Shown: positions 33,432 through 43,216, numbered from the stretch's first letter. The stretch is 64,000 bases of DNA from JAFIFT01 sp020051095 (GCF_964199965.1 NZ_CAXMZT010000004.1:186001-250000); one strand, 5' to 3'. Program-made: numbers and translations. The notes: generated by a model not told the origin, from the letters alone.

Positions 33432-34847
33432 ATGAACCAAAAAAACCTAGCAATCTTAGGTCTCGCTATCACAATATCAACCCTTCCTTGCTCTTTAACC
33501 TTTGCAAAGAAGATTTATCCCGCTGAAATTATGGGAAGAGATTTACTCATCCCAGGACTTGGATGGGCTGGCCATGTAGGTATTTCCACAACTTATATGA
33601 TGTCTCCAAAAGGCATGGAAAAAAATGCTGATCAAGTAATAGAAGTACTAAATGAAAACCCAGTCGGTCAAATCAACTCTATCAGTAATTTTAAATCTCG
33701 CTCAAAATATTGGGGAAGTAAATATGGGGTAGCAGACAGAGGTGTGATTGGTTATAACATACTCGTTGAAGCAAACCATCAACGTTGGTGGTGCCCAAAA
33801 TACACAAACGATACTAAATATCACATTGGTCGGGGTGTGCCAACAACTGGAGACATTCTGGAATGTGGTACTTGGCGATGTGATACTTATGCATGGTGGG
33901 CATTCTACAGTCAAGGTTTAGATACGATGCCTGGACGTGTTTGGTTACCAAAAAAATTATTTGATTATTTCCCCCGCTTTAATGATGAAAGATTAATAGA
34001 CGAGCAAACTGAACGGAATCCAGACATTGTACCGAATAAATCATTAGAGAATGTTACGGCGGAAGAACTTAATGATATGCTATATGAGGAATTCCAAATG
34101 ATTATGGACGCTCCCCCAGTTCACTATGTGACCTCACCATCAACTGTTCAAATGCAATTTGCACATAATTCAAATTTAAATGATGTTAAACGTGGAATTA
34201 TGATTGATAGGCTTATTGCTGATGACGCTGAACCTGACTTGGTTAGGAAGTTATTAAACTTGTATAACGAGACAAAAAACGTAGAAGTGAAAAATAAAAT
34301 TGTTCAGGGTTTAATGACTTATAACCAGCGACATAGAAATGTTCAGTCTTATATCAATAATGACAAGCCTCTGTTAAAAGCTTTCTTTGCAGAGTTACTG
34401 TCTTCCAAATCCTTAAATCCTAAAATGGCTGATGACGTTATAAGAGGCTTTATCGATACTCACTCTACTGAAGAAATCATGGCCAACTTAGACAAGATAA
34501 ATAAATTGTTACCCACTGTCGGCCATTATTCTTCTATCATGTTGAAGTACACATTAGTGCACAAGTCTAAAGAACTTCAAAAAATCTATATCAAGTCGAT
34601 TGTGGAAGAGCTTAGGGAAGCTAACAATTCTGATTTAGATAGCTATTTCTTTGGGCCATTATCCATTGGGTATCAAGGCTCAGGGAAGAATCTGCTTGAA
34701 CCTGAGTCTAAGCAAATTGTCGCTGACTATTTAAAGGAAGTTCGACACAAATACACTTCTCAGGCCATCAAGGCCAACCCCAAAGACACTCACCGTGCAA
34801 CAACTGCCCCCTACTATTTTGAATTAATCAAATACATGGGTAAATAA
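33432..34847 (+). CDS. Exported protein with permuted papain-like (NlpC/P60-type) domain
   Basis: 471 residues with a clear signal peptide (about 1-25). The N-terminal domain has GWAGHVGI (His48) and later CGTWRCDTYAWWAF (Cys150). A His before a Cys at the start of a helix is the order of permuted NlpC/P60 (YiiX-like) hydrolases. The C-terminal 270 residues are helical and repeat-like. Possible substrates are peptidoglycan, lipids or host proteins; the fold and activity are inferred from motif order only. AGGAAC precedes the start. A GCGCCAG/CTGGCGC hairpin follows the stop. Confidence 0.6.
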   Translation: MNQKNLAILGLAITISTLPCSLTFAKKIYPAEIMGRDLLIPGLGWAGHVGISTTYMMSPKGMEKNADQVIEVLNENPVGQINSISNFKSRSKYWGSKYGVADRGVIGYNILVEANHQRWWCPKYTNDTKYHIGRGVPTTGDILECGTWRCDTYAWWAFYSQGLDTMPGRVWLPKKLFDYFPRFNDERLIDEQTERNPDIVPNKSLENVTAEELNDMLYEEFQMIMDAPPVHYVTSPSTVQMQFAHNSNLNDVKRGIMIDRLIADDAEPDLVRKLLNLYNETKNVEVKNKIVQGLMTYNQRHRNVQSYINNDKPLLKAFFAELLSSKSLNPKMADDVIRGFIDTHSTEEIMANLDKINKLLPTVGHYSSIMLKYTLVHKSKELQKIYIKSIVEELREANNSDLDSYFFGPLSIGYQGSGKNLLEPESKQIVADYLKEVRHKYTSQAIKANPKDTHRATTAPYYFELIKYMGK

Positions 34848-34855
34848 AATTTATT

Positions 34856-34877
34856 GCGCCAGGAATTATTCTGGCGC
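34856..34877. terminator. GCGCCAG/CTGGCGC hairpin
   Basis: Seven-bp perfect stem with an 8-nt loop directly after the exported-protein gene. A T-run is present only on the minus-strand reading, so polarity is uncertain. Confidence 0.55.
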
Positions 34878-35062
34878 TAAAAACGTATCTATCAATATTT
34901 AGCCTGTTTTTGAGCTAGTGGAAAATTATTCAATATCGAAGATATGCCAGCAAATAAAGCTATAAATCCTTTGAAAATCAAATCTGATCATTATAATGGC
35001 TTCGTATAGAAAGTAAAAAATCTATTAGTGCTGAATTTCATTTAAAGACTATTTAACTATTC

Positions 35063-35093
35063 TGCGTCACTGCATATTCTGTGCAGTGACGCA
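35063..35093. repeat. 12-bp perfect inverted repeat (hairpin A, copy 2)
   Basis: TGCGTCACTGCA and TGCAGTGACGCA with a 7-nt loop, sharing the 10-bp core of hairpin A at 28147. A second hairpin follows after 47 bp. Confidence 0.82.
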
Positions 35094-35140
35094 TAAAACC
35101 ACCTTTTAATTTTATATTTAAAATCAAAAGATTAAGACCT

Positions 35141-35173
35141 CTTGTTCAGAAGCGCTCAACGCGTTTGAACAAG
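35141..35173. repeat. Inverted repeat (hairpin B, copy 2)
   Basis: CTTGTTCA and TGAACAAG outer arms with a further AGCG/CGCG-containing inner part. Same distance from hairpin A as at 28231 and the same GCGC/CGCG-rich centre, though the outer arms differ. Confidence 0.65.
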
Positions 35174-35231
35174 AAATGATAGTAAATCGGTAATTTCTCC
35201 GAAAATAAATGATGACATTACACTGTTATCA

Positions 35232-35335
35232 AAAATGGCGGGGACAATGGGGACAAGTGGGTCACCCGCGTCATTACTGGGCTATCGTCGCCCCCACCTC
35301 AAATTTTCTTCGTGGGGCACAGGGGACATTTTAAG
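35232..35335 (-). repeat. TGTCCCC-iteron element, copy 1 (inverted relative to copy 2)
   Basis: Read on the minus strand: TGTCCCC, a GCCCCAC/GTGGGG hairpin, CAGTAATGACG, then CACTTGTCCCCATTGTCCCC. The same order recurs on the plus strand at 58961-59060. It lies just past the 3-prime end of the relaxase gene. Candidate recombinase arm sites. The rest of the 34848-35347 gap holds the hairpins listed and no gene. Confidence 0.7.
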
Positions 35336-35347
35336 ATGAAATTGGCA

Positions 35348-36682
35348 TCAACGATCATGATATAACTCTTTCTCTTTGCTAAAGATATTTTTAATCTTTT
35401 GATAAAGCTCTAGATTTTGACTTTTAACTTGATTGGCAACGGTCTTATTAGTAAGTAACTCTTGAGACATAGCCTTAATTTGTTTATCAGCCTTTTCGGC
35501 ATAGTAACCCATCTTATGTTGTCGTTTCTTGATTAGTACTTCAAGCTCCTCAATTTGAGGGAAGTCTTTTTTCAAATTTGTATAAGATTTATCAGCCACT
35601 TTCTGATCTATGTTAATAGAATGTTTTGAATCTTTTGCCAATGCTACCTGTTTAGCATTAATTTTTGCTTGGCCGATATCCTGAAAATGCTCCTGTTGCC
35701 TTGCTTTCAAAATATAAGCTTCATAATTAACAACATAGTTATAAGCCTGTTTTATCTTATGCCCTACTCCTGCAATATGGTTCACAGCTTTACCAATCAA
35801 TGAATCAGAATCAAAACCTGCTCGAGTAGCAAAATCCAAAGGCCAATCAATCACATTATCTTTGGTACTGCTACGAGATAGAGTTCGTTTGAGTGCCTGC
35901 TCTGTTGGGTGATTTTCTTTATCAGCATAAATATTCAAACTGTCTTTATGCCGAGTCATGGCAACAAAGCTTAAGTTTCTATCCCAATATTTACTATCTA
36001 TTAGTACCCGAACCTTTTTAGCAGTCATTCCCTGTGATTTATGAACGGTTAAAGCATAGGCATAATCAAGTGCCTGATAGTCTTTAGGAATCGTTAGTAT
36101 TTCCTTGCTATCAAGTTGTACTTGCATGTGTTGCTCTGTTACTGATTTGACTGTTGCGGTATCACCATTACGAACCCCAAGCGCTTTATTATTTTCTCTA
36201 AATAACAATCGTTCGCCTGTAGAAATACTTAAGCCTCGCTCCAGGCCTTGATAAGATATATTTTCCTGACCAATTTTATTTTCAGCTATTAATGCTTCTC
36301 TGGCTTGGTCATTTAGATGATTAACAGCTTTTCGGGTAAATGACAGCATGATGGTGTCAGCAATATCGGTTGTCTCAAGGTCTTTTTTCCAGTCTGCAAC
36401 CACTTGCTTAGTGGCTTGCAAAGTCGTATTAGAAACCGATATTGCACCCTTATCTTGGTAATGCTGAATCGCTTTGTCGATATCCCCTCTAGCTAAATCT
36501 AGACTTGCTTGCCTGTCACCAGCATCTTGTTGGCGTTTGATATTTTCCAGTTCTATATAACCAGTACGAGAAGCAATGCCTCTGAAAATCTCACCTTTTT
36601 GAATAGGCTTTAGTTGTTCTGGGTCACCAATCAACACAACCTTAGCACCTGCCTTTTTAGCCTCTTTAATCAGATAAGACAT
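35348..36682 (-). pseudogene. traA: TraA-type relaxase-helicase, 3-prime part cut off by the Tn3 insertion
   Basis: C-terminal 444 residues of the TraA/MobA-type relaxase-helicase. They continue the helicase core with LIGDPEQLKPIQKGEIFRGI, TAKKVRVL, and LTVHKSQGMTA followed by FVAMTRHKD, the late superfamily-1 helicase motifs. Removing the transposon and one TATTA copy joins ...DFAN in frame to MSYLIKEA..., giving one 881-residue protein. The ATG at 36682 is an internal Met of the original gene, so this part is probably not translated usefully. Confidence 0.9.
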
Positions 36683-36686
36683 ATTA

Positions 36687-36728
36687 GGCCTAGCGCTCCG
36701 GAACTTGCGCCCTGACGCAAAAATTTAA
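36687..36728 (+). repeat. Transposon terminal inverted repeat, left
   Basis: 42 bp, identical to the reverse complement of the right repeat, beginning GGCCTAGCGC and ending AAAATTTAA. Confidence 0.95.
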
Positions 36729-36732
36729 AGTA

Positions 36733-37434
36733 TCAGACCGGAAAATCCCCGATAACATCATTATATTTATCCTGTGCATCGGCCAAGCTTAGTTTGGAAT
36801 AGATTTCCAGAGAATCTCTTTTTGCATGACCTGAGTAGGGTTGAATAAAAGCATCATCGATATTTTTCTTCTTAAGCCAGGTAAATAAAAAATGTCTTAG
36901 CTTATGAGGAGAGATAGAGCGCTCAATACCAGCAAGTTTAGTATATCTCATTAGGATTTTCCTAATTCCACGATCCGTATAATGGCGGCGAAATCCTGAC
37001 TCAAATAAAAAAAGCCTGTTTTCATTTTTATATTGCTTTATATGGAGTGCTAAAGTTTCTTTAAACGCTGGTGAAAAAGGGACAACTCTATCTTTTTTCC
37101 CTTTACCCTGATTAATTTTAATCCGGCAATTAGTTAGATCAACATCAGATAATTGTATATTAATTAATTCACTAACCCTGATGCCTGTATAAAGTAATAC
37201 CTTAACAATAAGCACAGGAATAATATCGTGAGATTCCCAAACTGCTTTGTAAAAAAGCCTGATTTCCTCTTCATTGGGTACATAGGGTAACCGTTTGGGT
37301 GTTGTAGTTACCTCGATATTGAGATTTTCTCTTACAAACCGGAATACGTCTCGAAGATAATCATAATTAGGATTTTGTGCCTTAAGCAAATTTGAAACCT
37401 TTTGCGCCATTTTTTTAGCTGATATTCGTTCCAT
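36733..37434 (-). CDS. tnpI: TnpI-like tyrosine recombinase (cointegrate resolvase)
   Basis: 233 residues; resolves the cointegrates made by replicative transposition. Catalytic set: Arg in LYTGIRVSE, Lys in GKGKKDRVV, HKLRH, SGHAKRDS and a Tyr in EIYSKL. The start overlaps the tnpA stop (TAATG), so it is coupled to transposase translation and lies downstream of tnpA, unlike Tn4430 where the recombinase comes first. Intact. Confidence 0.85.
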   Translation of the reverse strand: MERISAKKMAQKVSNLLKAQNPNYDYLRDVFRFVRENLNIEVTTTPKRLPYVPNEEEIRLFYKAVWESHDIIPVLIVKVLLYTGIRVSELINIQLSDVDLTNCRIKINQGKGKKDRVVPFSPAFKETLALHIKQYKNENRLFLFESGFRRHYTDRGIRKILMRYTKLAGIERSISPHKLRHFLFTWLKKKNIDDAFIQPYSGHAKRDSLEIYSKLSLADAQDKYNDVIGDFPV

Positions 37435-40344
37435 TATGCAGCCACCTTATAATTAAGGTGGGGCAACCGTGTTGATAAATCTAAAGGAAATAGACCATAT
37501 GGGTTAACATGCTCATAAATCAGAGGAGTTAATGCCCTTTTATCCTCCTTTGTTAATTTATTTTGTAACCCATGTTCTTCTATTATTTGTTGAATCATTA
37601 AGGTATTGATATATACCATCGATAGTTGTAAAAGATGTAAAGACAATACAGATAAGGTTTGTGCTTTCTCATGGTTAGAAGAAATTTCACCCGATCGGCC
37701 ATAAAAAATGAACTTGGCAACCCCATTCCAAAGCTCAACTACATTTAATCCCTCTTGAATTTCCTGTCTGATAGACTCATCCATTAAGTAGTTACAAATG
37801 AAGATGGTTTTTAATACCTTTCCTAATTGTGATAATGCCAAATATGTTGGGTGTTTCAGGGTGTTTCAGGTTGTTTTGATTAAAACGCCTGAGAATGGAT
37901 TCTGGATCGGCATGGCCAGCTTTCATTGCAGCGGTATATTTTACAATCTGGCTGTATTGCTCTTTAATTAATTGCCAATTGATGGTGTCTGTCAGAACTG
38001 CCTGTAGATTTTTATACTTTTTATAATCGCCAAGTTCACATTGTGCCAGTTTTTGTTTATTTAAATTAGCAAGCCGAGGCATTAAAGAAAATCCCAAAAG
38101 GTGTGAAAAAGCAAAACCAACTTCACTTTGACCATGGGTATCAACATAACTCTTTTGAACCGACATTTCCGTACAATGTCTTAATATACCTTCAATCATG
38201 GCAGAAACTTCTGAGCTTGATACGCTTTTTAATTGTGAATGAATACAACAGGCATTTTTTTCCACATGCCAGTAAATCATCACGCCTCTCCCTCCGTATC
38301 GATTATGGTACTCAGAAATTAAATTTTGAAAATAAGCAGAAAATTGAGTTGAATCACCGGCAATGGCTATGGGCATGCCACCCCATATCTCTTCTAATCT
38401 GATTTTAAATAATGCATTCGCCACTTTACTTAGCGCATTTTTTAAATTGTCGGTCGATAAAAAGTAGTTTTTAATGTGTCGAAGCTGATGTTCACTCACA
38501 TGAGTGTTTCCGGCGCACATGTGTTTTAACCCAACATTTGTTCCCATCCCATAGATAGCAAGCAAAATCCTTTCTGAAATTTCATTAGGCTTTAAATAGA
38601 TTTTTTCGCCATAGGAAACAAAATCACGGGTAAACTGGTTTTCTAAATCGACTTCTTTCATTATGTCAATGAGATTGGTTCCTTCCCATGTTTCTTGTAG
38701 ATGTTTTTTTATCATTCCAATGTTACTGGATTCTGCCTGAGGTGTAAGTGGCGTTACAATAATGCGGCCACCATTTTTAGAGCTGATCCGAACTTTTGCA
38801 TTTTGGGGAATATTGTTATTTAAAGCAGCTAATGCACTTGTTAATTTCTGCTTTAACTGCTCAATAAATACATCGCCATCAAGAGGTAAAGAAAGATCAT
38901 TAAAATACATTTCTTTACTTTCTTCAAAATTATTCGGCAAGTCCTCATCTGGATTTCGATGCTTAAATGATCCTTCAATCCATATTTCACGACATCTAAT
39001 CCTGTCAGCAAGTTTTTTTAACACATAGACTTCATAACAAATGCGTTTAATTTTACCAGTAGTTGGATCAACAATTCGTTTTTTCCATTTGCCTGGCAAG
39101 CAATCCATAGGTATATCTTCATTGTCTGGAAAATAAACTTTGTTGCTGTCAAAATATTTTTTGATAAGTAGCAATGCATCGAGTATTGGTTGATGTTCAG
39201 AGTTGTTGGAACGAAAAACCACATTTTCTAATAAGGGTTGAACCATGCGGCGATAATAAGTCGCATAAGAACTTCTGATCTGTTGGTGCAGTAAGCTCTG
39301 ATATTTTGGTCCTTTTTTCTTATATTCTTCGATGATGATTTTTAACTTATCCTGACCAACGATAGGAAAAATATTATCTCGGATAGTTCCGTCTGGCTGC
39401 TCTAAGCATGCTTCAGCTATATTAAATAGGATAGTATCTTTGCTATAGACTTTTTTTACATCATTGATGAGCTTTCTAACCACACGTTTTTCTGATTTAT
39501 GAATCACATTACGGATGATACGGTTAAACATATCGATTGTTTTATCGATAACGTCCTCTTTTCTTGCATGACAATGAATAAGTAAATGGGCGCATCGCTT
39601 ATTATCATTCATTTGTTTCAAATCACTTGGATTTAAGCGTGTAAATGCTTCTGAATAATGAACGATCCTTTTTCTTGGAATTTCTCGAATCGCAGCTAGA
39701 TCAAAGTTAAATCGATTCAAAATGGATAGTTGTTCCACTAAATTCAATATTGAATCAAGTGATGGATTATTAATTTCTTTGTTTATCCAGCCCAAATATG
39801 ACAAACCCTCTTTGTAAGGTAATAATAACCCATTTAACTGTGCTTCATCTTCTGTAGATAAAGTATTCTTTAATTTTTCAAATAATTCGTTCTCAAACGC
39901 ATTAGTAGCACCAAGAATAACTCGTGCCATTGTTTTTTCTTTAAATGACTCAATCCCTTTTTCTTTTAGATGCTGTATTGCCTGGCTTCTAATTTGTTCA
40001 TCAGCCAGGTAATGTGCGGGCAAAAGCTCATCTTTTATCCATACTTCAAGTTCTTTATAATGTGTTTTCTTAGAGAATGAAGTTTTAAAATATTTTCTAA
40101 TCAACGACATATAATTGTCATAAGTTCTTGATGATACCTCACTAATAATAGGTGGAATATTAAGCTGGCTGGCAACTCGGTTTATTAGATGAACAGGTAA
40201 CTTAGTTAAGTCATAGATGAATTGATGACTTTTTTGATAATACTTAAAAAGCAAAGCGAATGCTAATTGCTTACTTGTATGCCTTGTCTTAATAAAGCCA
40301 ATTTCTTCTTGGCTTAAATCAAATTCATTTATTGTTAAATCCAT
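37434..40344 (-). pseudogene. tnpA: Tn3-family transposase TnpA, frameshifted
   Basis: The main part (40344-37792) has 850 residues with the Tn3 N-terminal DNA-binding region and catalytic domain, including PIAIAGDSTQFS and HVEKNACCIHSQ. The family C-terminus (ALSQLGKVLKTIFICNYL ... GRSGEIS ... YGLFPLDLS) continues in another frame down to 37434. The switch is caused by a perfect 10-bp tandem duplication, GTGTTTCAGG twice at 37851-37870. Deleting one unit restores LKHPTYLALSQLGK in one frame. Transposase is probably inactive unless slippage occurs. Confidence 0.92.
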
Positions 40345-40497
40345 GACACTTATTTCACCAGTTCCTAGAATAGCCAGAGTCGGAACTCAACAAGCTATTT
40401 ATAATAAAAATTTATGTTGTAATGTACTCAAAACAGATGATATTATCAACCACAAAAACAAAATAGGAACCAAAGGTTTCAGTCAAGAGGGTTTAAA
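40345..40497. promoter_or_regulatory. Divergent control region of the transposon, candidate resolution site
   Basis: Lies between tnpA and the passenger genes. GTTCCTA near 40362 and TAGGAAC near 40464 form an inverted pair, and AGTTCC/GGAACT a closer one. Tn3-family resolution sites usually sit in this position; boundaries are not certain. Confidence 0.4.
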
Positions 40498-40899
40498 ATG
40501 AATACTGAAAAAATTTTTTCATATGGAACATTACAGTATGAAAGTGTACAGATAGCTAATTTTGGTCGTAAACTTAACGGAAGCAAAGATATTCTATCAA
40601 AATTTGAGTTGTCAACGTTAGAAATTCAAAATCCTAATGTTATTGCTGCAAGCGGCGAAAATATACATCCCATTATAAACTACACCGGAAATCCTGAGCA
40701 CCAAGTAACAGGAATGGTTTTTAACATAAGTCAGAAAGAGTTAATGCAAGCTGATTCTTACGAAGTATCAGATTATAAACGAATTAAAGTCCGTCTTGAT
40801 TCTGGTGCTCTTGCATGGGTCTACGTAAGCGCTGAATTGGAAACAGAATATACTATTGAAAGTAATTTAAATGAACTTAGTGCACCTACCATGTTATAA
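40498..40899 (+). CDS. Gamma-glutamylcyclotransferase (AIG2/GGCT-like) passenger
   Basis: 133 residues of the small beta-barrel GGCT-like fold: YGTLQ near the N-terminus, the nucleotide-like loop, and the acidic residue in DSYEVSDYKRI. Such proteins cleave gamma-glutamyl or gamma-glutamylamine bonds. First gene of the transposon cargo operon, 9 bp before the kinase-like gene. Confidence 0.78.
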   Translation: MNTEKIFSYGTLQYESVQIANFGRKLNGSKDILSKFELSTLEIQNPNVIAASGENIHPIINYTGNPEHQVTGMVFNISQKELMQADSYEVSDYKRIKVRLDSGALAWVYVSAELETEYTIESNLNELSAPTML

Positions 40900-40908
40900 A
40901 GGATAAAT

Positions 40909-41493
40909 ATGCCTCATTTAATTATAATTGGAGGTCCTAATGGAGCTGGAAAATCAACAGCAGCACCTGCTTTATTAAAGGAAGCTTTGCATCTAGATAA
41001 TTTTGTGAATGCAGATGTTATTGCTCAAGGCCTCTGCGCATACCAGCCTGAAAAAGCTGCAATTCAAGCAGGGAGAATTATGTTAGATCGTATCCATACT
41101 CTCGCTAGTGAAAAAGCTGATTTTGCATTTGAAACCACCTTAGCCAGCAGAACTTTCGCCACTTGGATACCTAATTTACAAAAACAAGGATATCAATTTC
41201 ATTTAGTTTTTTTTTGGCTTAAGTCAGTCGAGCTTGCCATTTTCAGAGTGAATGAGCGGATCAAAACAGGAGGCCATTCTGTACCAGAAGAAACTATCAG
41301 GCGTCGATATATCTCAGGATTAAAGAATTTTTATAATTTATATAGTCCACTCGCTGATTCATGGCAATTCTATGATAACTCGGATGCGAGCCAGCTTCAT
41401 CTTATTGCATCAAAAAAAATCAAAAATGATCCTATTATTAAAGATATAGAATTATGGAAACAACTTCTGGAGATTTCCAATGAAAAAAGATAA
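40909..41493 (+). CDS. Zeta-toxin-like P-loop kinase passenger
   Basis: 194 residues. The P-loop is GGPNGAGKST (about 8-17). FETTLASRTF and FFWLKSVELAIFRVNERIKTGGHSV follow, with an Arg-rich lid (TIRRRY). This is the zeta-toxin/AAA_33 pattern; zeta toxins phosphorylate UDP-amino sugars and poison wall synthesis. Overlap by 14 bp with a small downstream gene gives a toxin-antitoxin-like arrangement. True toxicity is inferred. Confidence 0.78.
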   Translation: MPHLIIIGGPNGAGKSTAAPALLKEALHLDNFVNADVIAQGLCAYQPEKAAIQAGRIMLDRIHTLASEKADFAFETTLASRTFATWIPNLQKQGYQFHLVFFWLKSVELAIFRVNERIKTGGHSVPEETIRRRYISGLKNFYNLYSPLADSWQFYDNSDASQLHLIASKKIKNDPIIKDIELWKQLLEISNEKR

Positions 41494-41671
41494 GAATGTC
41501 AATGACAGTATTTCAAAAATTCTCAATAATCCATCCAAGGTCACAAAAATTATTCAGTCAGGTATCCAAGATGCTTTGTTAAAACATAAACAGGCAGGCA
41601 ATCGGATATGTGAGTTGCGTGATAATAAAATTGTTTGGATATCAGCTGAGCAAATTGTAATTAATAAGTAA
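41480..41671 (+). CDS. Small protein paired with the zeta-like kinase (putative antitoxin)
   Basis: 63 residues, basic and helical at the N-terminus, with a short beta C-terminal part (CELRDNKIVWISAEQIVI). It overlaps the kinase gene by 14 bp and is the last gene before the right terminal repeat. It does not resemble epsilon antitoxin; the partnership is inferred from gene order. Confidence 0.62.
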   Translation: MKKDKNVNDSISKILNNPSKVTKIIQSGIQDALLKHKQAGNRICELRDNKIVWISAEQIVINK

Positions 41672-41688
41672 ATCTGCGATTCGCGATA

Positions 41689-41730
41689 TTAAATTTTTGC
41701 GTCAGGGCGCAAGTTCCGGAGCGCTAGGCC
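41689..41730 (-). repeat. Transposon terminal inverted repeat, right
   Basis: Reverse complement of 36687-36728 without mismatch. It supplies the last codons (RPSAPELAP) and the stop of the truncated relaxase N-terminal part. Confidence 0.95.
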
Positions 41731-43042
41731 TATTAGCAAAATCAACCATCCCAGCCTCATCAATTACTAGAACATGTTTATCACTTAACTGCATGGTGTG
41801 ATTAGCCAAGCGATAAGATAACGATTTAATCGTAGAAGAAGTAATCCCAGTTTCAGCCTGCAACGCTTTAGCAACTTTACCCGATAAAGCAGCACCAATG
41901 ACCACCTGCCCTGCTTGAGTGTAATGCTCATTAACTGGCTTTAACATATAACTCTTACCAGTACCGGGACGACCAATCACAACAGAGATATCAGAGCTTT
42001 GAGAAATATATCGAAATGCTTCATGCTGCTCGTCACTTAATTGATATTTTCGAGCAAGCTTATCAACTGGCTGATTAACAGCATGCTTTTGAGATACCAT
42101 CATCGCTTCAATATCATTTAACAACTGTACTTCCTGCGAGAAATGATTACGAGTAGTAAAACTAGCCTGTCCCCTACTATTATCCCCCAGTAATATCACA
42201 TCCTTATGATTCATAACTTTTTCAACATACTGCAAATATTCCTGAGGATTATCTGACGCCTGAAAGGTTTTAAATAACAACCGTTCAACATCCCTTCGGG
42301 TAAACACACTATGTTGCAAAGATAAGTGATTAATCACATTCTCAATATTACCCCGCGTGATCTCCATTCGCGCTTGTTGAATCAACTGGTTTTCTTCTTT
42401 CAGATAATGCGCATTAGGATTACGATGCTTACCTCGATGCCGCTCTGAAATCAGATGATTAGCATCCACTTGTAAACCAAGATTCTTTTCAACAAAAAAC
42501 TCATTCTGCATCTCCCGCCACTGCTCGCCCCAGTAGTCTTGTTCAACAACAAAGCCTTTAGCAAAAGCAGGATTCAAATCACGTGCTTTATGCTTTGAAA
42601 AGTTATGACCTTCAAGCCTCCGAGTGGTAACTAAAATATGTGCATGCGGATTACCATCGCCATGATCATGAATCGCAACGTCAGCAGGCAAACCATTTGA
42701 TACAAAATGCGTATTAGCAAATCGTCTGGCCAGTTCAATCTGTTGAACGATATCTAGCTCACGAGGCAAGGCCAAAACAAAATCCTTGCACAATTGAGAA
42801 TTACATCGAGTCTCACTTCGCTCTACCTCATTCCATAAATGATCACGATCCAAAAACAAATCATGCCCACCTTCAGGCAACAAAATTTCTGAATGCTTAA
42901 CATCATCTCGATGAGAAAAATCATAAACTTGCCCAATCCGATCATCATAAAGCTTAACCCCAGAACGATAAGCAGCAGCTGCCACAGCACTATGACCTTT
43001 TGAGCGGGAGTGAATTGAAACATGAGCAAAAGCAATAGCCAT
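41702..43042 (-). pseudogene. traA: TraA-type MobA/MobL relaxase-helicase, 5-prime part
   Basis: 437 native residues plus 9 from the transposon end. N-terminal MobA/MobL relaxase domain: HVSIHSRSKGHSAVAAAAYR, then the metal-binding HUH motif HDHGDGNPHAHI. The helicase domain begins with GRPGTGKS and LVIDEAGMVD; the insertion lies four residues after this Walker B motif. The fragment keeps the nicking domain, so nicking activity might survive without helicase. Its start faces an oriT-like sequence about 100 bp upstream. Confidence 0.92.
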
Positions 43043-43137
43043 GGCATCTCCAAACTAGTCGAGTCCATCGATTGCTTTTAAATAGAATAAATCTTTGTCC
43101 GTAAAAGATTTTTTTTATGCGTAAAGCATGATTCTAG

Positions 43138-43173
43138 CAAACAAACGAAAGTTTGTATATTGCGCCCTTGGAC
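43138..43173 (+). other. Origin of transfer (oriT), pTi/RSF1010-like nic region
   Basis: An inverted repeat ACAAAC-GAAA-GTTTGT (43141-43156) is followed by TATATTGCGCCCTTGGAC. The core TTGCGCCCTTGG is the nic-region consensus of MOBQ systems such as pTi, where nicking occurs next to the GCG/CCC step. It lies between the relaxase gene and a divergent gene, the normal position. Not experimentally shown here. Confidence 0.82.
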
Positions 43174-43216
43174 TTTTCTTCTATTCTTATAGAATATAAT
43201 CTTAACAGGAAAATTT

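Larger units (their letters stand above)
36682..41735. mobile_element. Tn3-family transposon inserted in the relaxase gene
   Basis: Element 36687-41730 (5,044 bp). Terminal inverted repeats of 42 bp, perfect, begin GGCCTAGCGCTCCGG. The 5-bp target duplication TATTA is at 36682-36686 and 41731-41735. Contents: tnpA (frameshifted) and a tyrosine recombinase on the minus strand, and three passenger genes on the plus strand. The 5-bp duplication, the large transposase and the resolution recombinase are Tn3-family traits; Tn4430 is the classic case with a TnpI-type recombinase. Confidence 0.95.

Noticed and set aside
35141..35173. Simple intrinsic terminator of the relaxase gene
   Set aside because: It lies beyond another hairpin, lacks a T-run on either strand, and its arrangement with hairpin A is repeated at 28.15 kb.
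43138..43173. Transcription terminator
   Set aside because: The stem is only 6 bp with no T-run, and the following sequence matches a nic region, so oriT is the better reading.
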